This document shows, one piece after another, positions 1 through 6,495 of a stretch of DNA of 8,039 nucleotides. Both the position numbers and the translations under genes were made by a program. Source of the stretch: JANNSW01 sp031431235 (GTDB taxonomy: Bacteria > Pseudomonadota > Alphaproteobacteria > Rhizobiales > Hyphomicrobiaceae); contig JANPDA010000181.1 in assembly GCA_031431235.1 (NCBI GenBank), forward strand, positions 1 to 8,039, given 5' to 3'. The notes beneath the pieces were generated by a model. That model had not been told where the DNA came from, did not search any database, and was given only the letters and a program-made list of their open reading frames with translations. The first letter of the stretch is position 1; each line of letters begins with the position of its first letter.

Positions 1-1104
1 GCCAAAGCTGATACGGTAATCTTCGTCATAACCCCGGCTTCAGTCATATCACCTCGATGTGATTGGGAGGTTAAGCGTACAGTTGCTCTCAGCAAGCGCC
101 TGATCCCTTTGCAGTGGATCGCGGTGCTCGAAGCCGAGGTCCCAGTCGAGCTCAAGCGGCTCAACTATACGATTTTCGCTACCGGACAGCCTTTTACGGG
201 GCCACTGGCCGAGCTGACCGAAACGCTCCTGCAGGACCTCCCCTGGCTCCGCCAGCGAACGCAACTTCATGAAGAAGCGATAAGATGGCAAACTCGGAGC
301 CGAGACCAGGATCTCCTGCTTCGAGGAACAGCGCTCGACGAGGCGGGGAACTGGACTCGCCGACGAAAACCGAATGCACCAGACAATCCGGCTGTCCTCA
401 CCGCATTCATTGGTGCGAGCGAGAACGAGGAGTCCGCGCGGGCGAGCGCCGAGCGCAAACGTATCGAAGAGATGGCCACAGCGCAGACCGAGCGGGCCAA
501 GGCGCTGACAGATGCCGAGGCGGCGCTGAAGCGCGAGGCGGAGGCGCAGCAGGCTCGCGCGCGGGCGCGGCGCATTATCACTTGGGGCTCCGCGGCAGCT
601 TCGATCCTCATTGTAGCGGGCGCGTTGTCATTCGCCGCTCAACAACAGCGCAACAGGGCGACGCAGGAACGTCTGACCGCCGTCGCTGTGGCCAAGACAA
701 AGGAGACGGAACGGCAAAAGAGTGTCGTCGACGATTTGATCAGCCGTATCGGGGCCGGCAGATTTGAAAAACCCGGCATAAATGCAATGAAGAAAATATG
801 CAGTGAGGCAGTTGCGGTAACCACAATTTTGGGAACCACATCTATAGAAAATGAATATCGTAACAATGCAGAGAGATTCTGGGAGCTTTATTGGGGACCA
901 ATGAATATCGTAGAGATACGCCAGAGAACTGATAAATATACCGGAGATAGTAAATTGGTGATGCCGAGCCGTATTGAATCAGCTATGGTCCATTTTGGAA
1001 ATGAATTGGGACAAAACGATTCAAGTATTATTCATTTGCCACGCTCTATTCTAACTTCATTATCTCTAGAAATTAAAAAAGAGTGTGACGCCTATTTGCC
1101 GTAG
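1..1104 (+). CDS. TIR-domain membrane-anchored protein, 5'-truncated by window edge
   Basis: The frame is open from base 1, so the true start lies upstream; the TTG at 109 falls inside the domain and is not a credible start. There are 367 visible codons. Codons 4-23 read as the second half of a TIR domain: a hydrophobic strand (VIFVITP), then SPRCDWE. The Glu at codon 23 (bases 67-69) sits where the catalytic Glu of NAD-cleaving TIR domains lies. A linker follows (about codons 60-135), then an Ala/Glu/Arg-rich charged coil (about 146-191) and one membrane helix (codons 192-212, bases 574-636, IITWGS...SFAAQ). From about base 770 (codon 257) comes a C-terminal module with 37% GC and ATA, AGA, CTA and TTA codons unlike the upstream part. 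From memory, linker and helix resemble TIR proteins that end in WD40 repeats; this one does not. Role inferred: membrane-tethered sensor/effector, possibly anti-phage. TIR call firm, function not. Confidence 0.8.
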   Translation, partial: AKADTVIFVITPASVISPRCDWEVKRTVALSKRLIPLQWIAVLEAEVPVELKRLNYTIFATGQPFTGPLAELTETLLQDLPWLRQRTQLHEEAIRWQTRSRDQDLLLRGTALDEAGNWTRRRKPNAPDNPAVLTAFIGASENEESARASAERKRIEEMATAQTERAKALTDAEAALKREAEAQQARARARRIITWGSAAASILIVAGALSFAAQQQRNRATQERLTAVAVAKTKETERQKSVVDDLISRIGAGRFEKPGINAMKKICSEAVAVTTILGTTSIENEYRNNAERFWELYWGPMNIVEIRQRTDKYTGDSKLVMPSRIESAMVHFGNELGQNDSSIIHLPRSILTSLSLEIKKECDAYLP

Positions 1105-1108
1105 ACAT

Positions 1109-1129
1109 CAATGGCGGCATTGCTGTTTT
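1109..1129 (+). terminator. Weak intrinsic-terminator-like hairpin after the TIR gene
   Basis: CAATG (1109-1113) pairs with CATTG (1118-1122) around a GCGG loop, followed by CTG and four T (1126-1129). It starts five bases after the TIR stop codon, the right place for a terminator. The stem is only 5 bp with A/T pairs and the T-run is short, so this is a tentative call. Confidence 0.25.
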
Positions 1130-1376
1130 GCGGGATGTAATGTAGCAAGACGCCAGAGTGACTCGCGGTAGCGCCGGTCCCGACCGCCATTACGGGGACG
1201 CCAGCAACCTCCAAGGGCAGTCATGCCAGCTGGACCCCAAGTGAAATTTCCTCTTCGGCAGCTCCTCTCGACCGCCTCTTCGCCATGGGGCCTGCTCGCC
1301 CGCAATACTACGTAAGCGGACAGAGTGGCAAACCCGCGAGCCGGGCCCGATCCCCGCAAACCTCCTTCGCTTGATC

Positions 1377-1402
1377 GCGCGGGCTGTGATATGTACCCGC
1401 GC
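1377..1402 (+). promoter_or_regulatory. Inverted repeat directly before the rimO start
   Basis: GCGCGGG (1377-1383) and CCCGCGC (1396-1402) are perfect 7-bp complements around a 12-nt loop. The right arm ends two bases before the rimO ATG at 1404. The hairpin occupies the place where a Shine-Dalgarno sequence would sit, and none is visible. If it forms in mRNA it would hinder initiation at 1404. It could equally be a DNA operator, or the start may be the in-frame TTG at 1371 or GTG at 1386, in which case it is partly coding. Confidence 0.4.
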
Positions 1403-1403
1403 C

Positions 1404-2780
1404 ATGACGCAAGCACTCAAATCCAGATCGCGGCCCGCGGCCGCAAAGCCCGATCCCGCCAGTCCCGCGCCCAAGGTGGGCTTCGTCTCGCTCGGCTGCC
1501 CCAAGGCGCTCGTCGATTCGGAACGGATCATCACCAAGCTGCGCTCCGAGGGCTATCAGCTCTGCGCCACTCACGAGGGCGCCGATGTGGTCGTGGTCAA
1601 CACCTGCGGCTTCCTCGACAGTGCGCGCGACGAGAGCCTGGCCGCCATTGGCGAGGCGATCGCAAAGAATGGCCGGGTGATCGTCACCGGATGCCTGGGC
1701 GCCGAAGCCAGCCTCATTCGCGAGCGCCATCCTGGCGTGCTCGCCGTCACCGGGCCGCATCAGTACGAAGCCGTCGTCGCCGAGGTCCACAAGGTTGCGC
1801 CGCCCCGTCACGACCCCTACCTCGACCTCGTCCCGCCCGAGGGCATCCGCCTGACACCGCGCCACTACGCCTATCTGAAGATTTCCGAAGGCTGTAACAA
1901 TTCCTGCTCCTTCTGCATCATTCCGGACATGCGGGGAAAACTCGTCTCCAGGCCCGCCGCCCACGTCATGCAGGAAGCCGAGCGGCTGGTGGCTGCGGGC
2001 GTCAAGGAATTGCTCGTCATCAGCCAGGATACGAGCGCCTATGGCGTCGATATCAAATATGCCGAGAGCCCCTGGAAAGGGGGCAAGCTGAAGGCGCGAT
2101 TCCTCGATCTGGCGGCAGCCCTCGGCAGCCTCGGCGTCTGGGTGCGGCTGCACTACGTCTATCCCTATCCCCATGTCGACGACGTGATCCCGCTGATGGC
2201 GGAAGGCAAGATCCTGCCCTATCTCGACATCCCCTTCCAGCACGCGAGCCCGCGCGTGCTGAAGGCCATGCGCCGGCCGGCTGCGCAGGAGAGGACGCTC
2301 GAGCGGATCGCCCGCTGGCGTGCGATCTGCCCCGACCTCGCCTTGCGCTCGACTTTCATCGTGGGGTTCCCGGGCGAGACGGAGGAGGACTTCGAATTCC
2401 TGCTCGGCTGGTTGCGCCAAGCCCGCATCGATCGCCTGGGCTGCTTCAAATACGAGGACGTCAAGGGCGCCCGCTCGAACGCGCTCGAGGGTCAGGTGCC
2501 CGAGGTCGTGAAGGAGCAGCGCTGGCATAGGTTGATGCAACTCCAGCAGCAGATCAGCGGGGAGCGGATGGCGGAGCGGGTCGGTCGGCATACGACCGTG
2601 CTCGTCGACACTGTCGAGGGGACCAAGGTCACCGCCCGCAGCCCATGGGATGCTCCCGAGATCGATGGCATCGTCACGGTGAAGGGCGCCAAGGGCGCCA
2701 AACCCGGCGACCTGCTAGCCGTGGAGGTGACGGGCGCGAAGGACTACGATCTGATTGCGCGCGTGCGCAAGGCGCCATGA
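1404..2780 (+). CDS. rimO: Ribosomal protein S12 methylthiotransferase RimO
   Basis: RimO is a cytoplasmic radical-SAM enzyme that adds a methylthio group to the conserved Asp of ribosomal protein S12. The 458-aa product has the full family layout. The N-terminal methylthiotransferase domain (about residues 25-140) opens with VGFVSLGCPKALVDSE and carries the three ligands of the auxiliary 4Fe-4S cluster, C32, C68 and C97. The radical-SAM core has C164-x3-C168-x2-C171 within SEGCNNSCSFC. A TRAM domain fills roughly residues 387-458. VSLGCPKALVDSE and an N-terminal cysteine layout of this kind separate RimO from the tRNA enzyme MiaB. ATG 1404 was chosen because it leaves a short tail before the conserved domain; TTG 1371 and GTG 1386 are in-frame alternatives and none has a clear Shine-Dalgarno. 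Its stop overlaps the recR start (ATGA), implying coupled translation. A 9-bp tandem duplication at 2682-2699 adds a KGA repeat in the TRAM region. Confidence 0.96.
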   Translation: MTQALKSRSRPAAAKPDPASPAPKVGFVSLGCPKALVDSERIITKLRSEGYQLCATHEGADVVVVNTCGFLDSARDESLAAIGEAIAKNGRVIVTGCLGAEASLIRERHPGVLAVTGPHQYEAVVAEVHKVAPPRHDPYLDLVPPEGIRLTPRHYAYLKISEGCNNSCSFCIIPDMRGKLVSRPAAHVMQEAERLVAAGVKELLVISQDTSAYGVDIKYAESPWKGGKLKARFLDLAAALGSLGVWVRLHYVYPYPHVDDVIPLMAEGKILPYLDIPFQHASPRVLKAMRRPAAQERTLERIARWRAICPDLALRSTFIVGFPGETEEDFEFLLGWLRQARIDRLGCFKYEDVKGARSNALEGQVPEVVKEQRWHRLMQLQQQISGERMAERVGRHTTVLVDTVEGTKVTARSPWDAPEIDGIVTVKGAKGAKPGDLLAVEVTGAKDYDLIARVRKAP

Positions 2781-3382
2781 CGAGACGCACGGCCGGCCCG
2801 GAAATCGAGCGGCTGATCGGGCTTCTCGCCCGCTTGCCGGGGCTCGGGCCGCGCTCGGCGAGGAAGGCGGCGCTTGCCCTGTTGAAGCGGCGCGCCGATC
2901 TGCTCACGCCCCTGGCGGCGGCACTCGCCGAAGCCGATGCCAAGCTCGTCACCTGCCCCGAATGCGGCAATGTCGACACCCTCTCGCCCTGCGCCATCTG
3001 TCGCGATCCGGCGCGGCCGGCCGACCTGATTGTCGTGGTCGAGGAGGTCGGGGATCTATGGGCGTTGGAGCGTGGTGGCGTCGTCAATGCCCGCTATCAC
3101 GTGCTGGGCGGTCACCTCTCGCCGCTCGATGGGATCGGACCGGAGGAGCTGGCGATCCCCCGGCTCGTCGAGCGATCGCGCGAAGCCTCTGTCAAGGAGG
3201 TGCTGCTCGCACTCAACGCGACCGTCGAGGGGCAGTCGACCGCGCACTATCTCTCCGAGATGCTCGAGCGACCGGGCCTCTCCATCTCCCGCCTGGCCCA
3301 TGGCGTGCCGGTGGGCGGCGAGCTCGACTATCTCGATGACGGCACGCTCGCAGCAGCCTTTCGCAGCCGGCGGCCGGCGTGA
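2777..3382 (+). CDS. recR: Recombination mediator RecR
   Basis: RecR works with RecO and RecF to load RecA on SSB-coated single-stranded DNA during gap repair. The 201-aa length is normal for the family. In order: an N-terminal helix-hairpin-helix (about residues 11-45, with LPGLGPRSARK), a four-cysteine zinc finger (C60, C63, C72, C75), a Toprim domain (about 83-176, with VVVEE near 86-90), and the C-terminal signature with GVPVGGELDYLDDGTL. The ATG at 2777 overlaps the rimO stop, so ribosomes finishing rimO can re-initiate here; the homology begins right after this Met. In many bacteria recR follows dnaX and ybaB, and neither is present in this window. The gene ends 12 bp from the convergent ExoR-like gene. 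Confidence 0.97.
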   Translation: MTRRTAGPEIERLIGLLARLPGLGPRSARKAALALLKRRADLLTPLAAALAEADAKLVTCPECGNVDTLSPCAICRDPARPADLIVVVEEVGDLWALERGGVVNARYHVLGGHLSPLDGIGPEELAIPRLVERSREASVKEVLLALNATVEGQSTAHYLSEMLERPGLSISRLAHGVPVGGELDYLDDGTLAAAFRSRRPA

Positions 3383-3394
3383 CGGGCCGGGGCG

Positions 3395-4489
3395 CTACTG
3401 CCCGCTGAGAGCACCCGAAAAGCCGAGCCCCATCATCGTTTCGCCCTCGCTGGCGTCGTCAGCCTTGACTGGCGCGCTCGTCTCGGTGAGCACGTCGGCG
3501 TCGGATCTGGCCTGGGGAGCGCCGAGCGCCGCCTGCCCGGCGCCATCATCGCCAGGAAGCGCGCCGCGCGACTGCGACTTCGGCATGGTGATGATCTCGC
3601 CATCCGCGCAGGTGCGGGTCAGTTGCCCGAAGCTCGTGAAGGCGTCCACGTCGGCTTCGTGCGTGCCGAGCCCGTCTGCATCCGTCTCGCCGGCGCTCAA
3701 CTTGTGGGTCTCGAACCATTTTTCGACGATCGATGTCCCCCGGCTCCGCACATTGGGCGCCGCATTGCAATAGACCTGCTGATACAGGTCCTCGATCCAG
3801 ATCCGGTCCTCCGCGGGTGCGCCGCCCAGCGCGATCGTTACCAGTGCGAGCCCCAGCGCCGGCCGGCGGGCCACATGCCGGCCGTTCCAGAACAGATCGC
3901 CGAGGAAAGCCTGTGCGCCCACATGATCGCGTTTCTCGGCGAGCGTCGACAACCAGTGCAGGCCGGCGGAGACCGCATCGGCGTCGGCCTCGTCCGAGAG
4001 GCTGAGCCGGGCGAGCTCGAACTGGGCGTCCGCATTGTCGAAATAGCTCGCGGCAAACTCGAGATAATCCCGCGCGCGGGCCGGATCGGGCTCCATCTGC
4101 AACTCGGCGATGCCGGTCTGCCAATAGCGGGCAAGTGCCACGAAGGCATGCGAGACGAAGCGCGCGCGCGGATCGAGATAGGGATCGATCTCGCGATTGG
4201 CCTCTGCGATGCTCTCGAACAGCTTGAAGGCGGCGGCGTCATTGCGATAGCCGCCGCGCGGGTTCGCATAGATGCGGGCCAGCTCGTACTGGGCGAGGAA
4301 ATAGCCCTCGCTCGCCGCATGGTCGAGCAGTGGCAACGCCCGCTCGGCATTGCCATCCCGGTAGGCCTGCATGCCCTCCAGGAACACCTGCGACGCTGGC
4401 GTTGCCGACTGGACCGCCGCGATCGGGCAAAGCAGGGCAAGAGCGAGCAAGCCCGCTCCCGCCGATGTCACGAACCTAGATATCCGCAT
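3395..4489 (-). CDS. exoR: ExoR-like periplasmic Sel1-repeat protein
   Basis: The 364-aa product has a Sec signal peptide (residues 1-28: MRISR, a hydrophobic core, likely cleavage after VQS), so it is exported. Sel1/TPR-type helical repeats follow at about 45-95, 137-172 and 175-222, recognisable by AAS-x-x-x-x-x-AQYELARIYA, ADAQFELARL and GAQAFLGDLF. Their order and the GLALVTIAL-x5-DRIWIEDLY ending match ExoR of rhizobia as I recall it, a periplasmic inhibitor of the ExoS/ChvI two-component system controlling exopolysaccharide and motility. Rhizobial ExoR is about 268 aa; this one has some 100 extra C-terminal residues, Asp/Glu/Ser/Ala-rich after 310. C241 and C294 could form a disulfide. 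A Shine-Dalgarno-like GGAAG (4499-4503 complement) lies 9 nt before the ATG, inside the last ilvD codons. Start overlaps ilvD by 14 bp. Membership in the Sel1/ExoR group is likely; exact ExoR function is inference, as no exoS or chvI is visible. Confidence 0.75.
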   Translation of the reverse strand: MRISRFVTSAGAGLLALALLCPIAAVQSATPASQVFLEGMQAYRDGNAERALPLLDHAASEGYFLAQYELARIYANPRGGYRNDAAAFKLFESIAEANREIDPYLDPRARFVSHAFVALARYWQTGIAELQMEPDPARARDYLEFAASYFDNADAQFELARLSLSDEADADAVSAGLHWLSTLAEKRDHVGAQAFLGDLFWNGRHVARRPALGLALVTIALGGAPAEDRIWIEDLYQQVYCNAAPNVRSRGTSIVEKWFETHKLSAGETDADGLGTHEADVDAFTSFGQLTRTCADGEIITMPKSQSRGALPGDDGAGQAALGAPQARSDADVLTETSAPVKADDASEGETMMGLGFSGALSGQ

Positions 4490-6209
4490 AGCAAACCACT
4501 TCCGCCTCGCCCCCTGGATGGGTCACGGCGCCTGTTCGCGCCGGGCCCACCTGCTGTGCATACTTCCAGAGCGCGCCGCTCTGGTAATCGGTCGTCGGCG
4601 CTTTCCAGGACTTGCGCCGCTTCTGCAACACCTTCTCGTCGACCGCGAGGTCGAGCGTGCCCTTGACCGCATCGATCGAAATGATGTCGCCATCCTCGAT
4701 CAGCGCAATCGGTCCACCAACCGCGGCCTCTGGGCCGACATGGCCGATGCAGAAGCCGCGTGTGCCCCCCGAGAAGCGCCCGTCAGTGATGAGCGCGACC
4801 TTCTCGCCCATGCCCTGGCCGTAGAGGGCAGCCGTCGTCGACAGCATCTCGCGCATGCCGGGGCCGCCTCTGGGACCCTCGTAGCGGATCACCAGCACCT
4901 CGCCTTCCGCGTAGCGCTTCTTGGCGACCGCCTCGAAGCAGGCCTCCTCGCTGTCGAAGCAGCGGGCGGGACCCTTGAACTTCAGCATCTTCATGCCGGC
5001 GACCTTCACGATCGCGCCATCTGGCGCCAGCGACCCCTTGAGCCCCACGACGCCGCCCGTCTTCGATATGGGATTGGAGGTCGGATAGACAACCTTCTGT
5101 TTGGTATTGAATTTCACCTTCTCGAGGTTCTGCTTGATGGTCCGCCCGGTGACCGTGATGCAGTCCTCGTGGAGATAACCCCCGTCGAGCAGCGCCTTCA
5201 TGATCTGCGGCACGCCGCCGATGTCGAACACGTCCTTGGCCACATACTTGCCGCCCGGCTTCAGGTCGGCGATGTAGGGCGTCTTCTTGAAGATCTTGGC
5301 AACGTCGAACAGGTCGAATTTGATCCCGCACTCGTGCGCGATCGCCGGCAAATGGAGCGCGGCGTTGGTCGAGCCCCCGGTTGCGGCAACGATGATCGCG
5401 GCGTTCTCCAACGATTTCTTGGTCACGATATCGCGCGGGCGGATGCCATCGGCGAGGAGCCGCATCACGGCGCGCCCGCTTGCGACCGCATACTCGTCGC
5501 GACTGAGGTCGGGGGCTGGCGCTCCAGCCGAGCCCGGCAGCGCGAGGCCCATCGCCTCGGAGACGCAGGCCATGGTGTTGGCCGTGAACTGACCACCGCA
5601 GGCGCCCGCCGACGGACAGGCCGCACACTCGAGCTCGTGCAATTCCGCGGCATCCATCTTGCCGGCCGAATGCTGGCCGACCGCCTCGAACACGTCGACG
5701 ATGGTCACGTCCTTGCCCCGGTGCCGACCGGGCAGGATCGAGCCGCCATACATGAACACGCTCGGCACGTTGAGGCGCACCATCGCCATCATCATGCCGG
5801 GCAGCGACTTGTCGCAGCCCGCGACGCCAACGAGCGCGTCGTAGCAATGGCCGCGCATGGTCAGCTCGATCGAATCGGCGATGCATTCGCGGCTGACGAG
5901 CGAGGACTTCATGCCCTGGTGTCCCATGGCGATGCCGTCCGTCACGGTGATGGTGCAGAACTCGCGGGGCGTGCCGCCTGCCTCGTTCACACCCTTCTTG
6001 GCGGATTGGGCCTGGCGCATCAGCGCGATGTTGCAGGGGGCGGATTCGTTCCAGCAGGACGCCACGCCGACGAGCGGGCGGTGGATCTGCTCTTCCGTCA
6101 GCCCCATCGCATAATAGAATGCCCGGTGCGGTGCCCGGGTCGGTCCCTCGGTCACGTGCCGGCTCGGCAGCTTCTTCTTGTCGAATACCTTGGCGTCCAT
6201 GGATCTCAT
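4476..6209 (-). CDS. ilvD: Dihydroxy-acid dehydratase IlvD
   Basis: IlvD dehydrates 2,3-dihydroxy acids to 2-keto acids, the third step shared by valine and isoleucine synthesis (and leading to leucine and pantothenate). The 577-aa product matches the IlvD/Edd family throughout. Iron-sulfur ligands are C52 (ASCWNES), C132 (VAGCDKS) and C204 (CPSAGACGG). The C132/C204 spacing and K134 in CDK, the lysine carbamylated in 2Fe-2S family members, suggest the 2Fe-2S type. S480 in DGRFSGG is the proposed catalytic base. No key residue is missing. Start: ATG 6209, with an AAGGG only 2 nt upstream; the in-frame ATG at 6200 (M4) has better spacing (11 nt) from the same AAGGG and is a real alternative. 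Its last 14 bases overlap the ExoR-like gene, so the two are likely co-transcribed and translationally coupled. Confidence 0.97.
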   Translation of the reverse strand: MRSMDAKVFDKKKLPSRHVTEGPTRAPHRAFYYAMGLTEEQIHRPLVGVASCWNESAPCNIALMRQAQSAKKGVNEAGGTPREFCTITVTDGIAMGHQGMKSSLVSRECIADSIELTMRGHCYDALVGVAGCDKSLPGMMMAMVRLNVPSVFMYGGSILPGRHRGKDVTIVDVFEAVGQHSAGKMDAAELHELECAACPSAGACGGQFTANTMACVSEAMGLALPGSAGAPAPDLSRDEYAVASGRAVMRLLADGIRPRDIVTKKSLENAAIIVAATGGSTNAALHLPAIAHECGIKFDLFDVAKIFKKTPYIADLKPGGKYVAKDVFDIGGVPQIMKALLDGGYLHEDCITVTGRTIKQNLEKVKFNTKQKVVYPTSNPISKTGGVVGLKGSLAPDGAIVKVAGMKMLKFKGPARCFDSEEACFEAVAKKRYAEGEVLVIRYEGPRGGPGMREMLSTTAALYGQGMGEKVALITDGRFSGGTRGFCIGHVGPEAAVGGPIALIEDGDIISIDAVKGTLDLAVDEKVLQKRRKSWKAPTTDYQSGALWKYAQQVGPARTGAVTHPGGEAEVVCYADI

Positions 6210-6286
6210 TGCCCTTGCCGCTAGCGTGCTTGCCCGTTGCGGGGACAGGCATACCGGCCTTGCCGTAGCCGACGTCCCACCACGCC

Positions 6287-6300
6287 AAGCCTAGAGGCTT
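6287..6300. promoter_or_regulatory. Palindrome upstream of ilvD
   Basis: AAGCCT (6287-6292) and AGGCTT (6295-6300) form a perfect 6-bp inverted repeat around AG. It lies 78-91 bp before the ilvD ATG at 6209, a plausible position for a repressor or activator site controlling the ilvD-exoR unit. No regulator can be named and chance remains possible. Confidence 0.3.
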
Positions 6301-6427
6301 CTCGCCTTTGGCTCAACGGATCGACGTGACCAGAGACGCTGCCAAAATGGCGCGGCAACTGGCTGAACGGCTTCGTCGGATCACTCTCCGGGCACTTTAT
6401 GGCGCAATCGGGGCGCATCGGCCTCAC

Positions 6428-6449
6428 TCTGTGGCGCGGATGCCACAGA
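6428..6449 (-). terminator. Perfect 8-bp hairpin downstream of the small membrane gene
   Basis: TCTGTGGC (6428-6435) and GCCACAGA (6442-6449) are perfect complements with a 6-nt loop. The hairpin begins 47 bp past the stop of the minus-strand 94-aa gene, so a transcript terminator or 3'-end stabiliser is the simplest reading. No T-run follows on either strand, so it is not a classical intrinsic terminator; it could instead be a protein-binding palindrome in the region upstream of ilvD. Confidence 0.4.
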
Positions 6450-6495
6450 TCCAAAGCTCGACGCCGAAGCAGCGGTCGTTCGCCGAAACAGCCCT

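Larger units (their letters stand above)
1105..1403. other. Gene-free spacer between the TIR gene and rimO
   Basis: This 299-bp stretch follows the TAG of the TIR gene and precedes rimO. GC content returns to the high level of the surrounding chromosome. I see no tRNA-like fold, no recognised protein in any frame and no convincing -35/-10 pair. Short open frames on the minus strand (such as 1108-1416) are low-complexity Arg/Gly-rich readings typical of GC-rich non-coding DNA. It holds a weak hairpin near 1109-1122 and a stronger one at 1377-1402, listed separately. The rimO promoter should lie here but I cannot place it. Confidence 0.6.
6210..6495. other. Spacer upstream of ilvD and downstream of the small membrane gene
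   Basis: This 286-bp stretch should contain the ilvD promoter (reading leftward) and the end of the transcript from the 94-aa gene. Two perfect inverted repeats are present (6287-6300 and 6428-6449). I see no leader peptide with runs of Ile, Val or Leu codons such as would support classical ilv attenuation, and no confident -35/-10 pair. The 97-codon minus-strand frame across it (6221-6514) has no recognisable domain and overlaps the neighbouring gene end; I do not call it. Confidence 0.5.

Noticed and set aside
109..111. TTG at 109 as the start of the TIR protein
   Set aside because: The frame is open and carries TIR sequence from base 1, including the putative catalytic Glu at bases 67-69, so the start is upstream of the window.
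1105..1403. Insertion sequence remnant or CRISPR array next to the TIR gene
   Set aside because: No terminal inverted repeats, target duplication, transposase fragment or regularly spaced repeats could be found there or elsewhere in the window.
1308..2591. 427-codon open frame on the minus strand opposite rimO
   Set aside because: Its span lies mostly over rimO, whose motifs are unmistakable; the minus-strand reading has no recognisable domain and is a typical antisense shadow in GC-rich DNA.
4371..6224. 617-codon open frame on the plus strand opposite ilvD
   Set aside because: Exact antisense of a complete ilvD; rich in Arg, His, Asp and Ala with no domain. Length alone is not evidence at this GC content.
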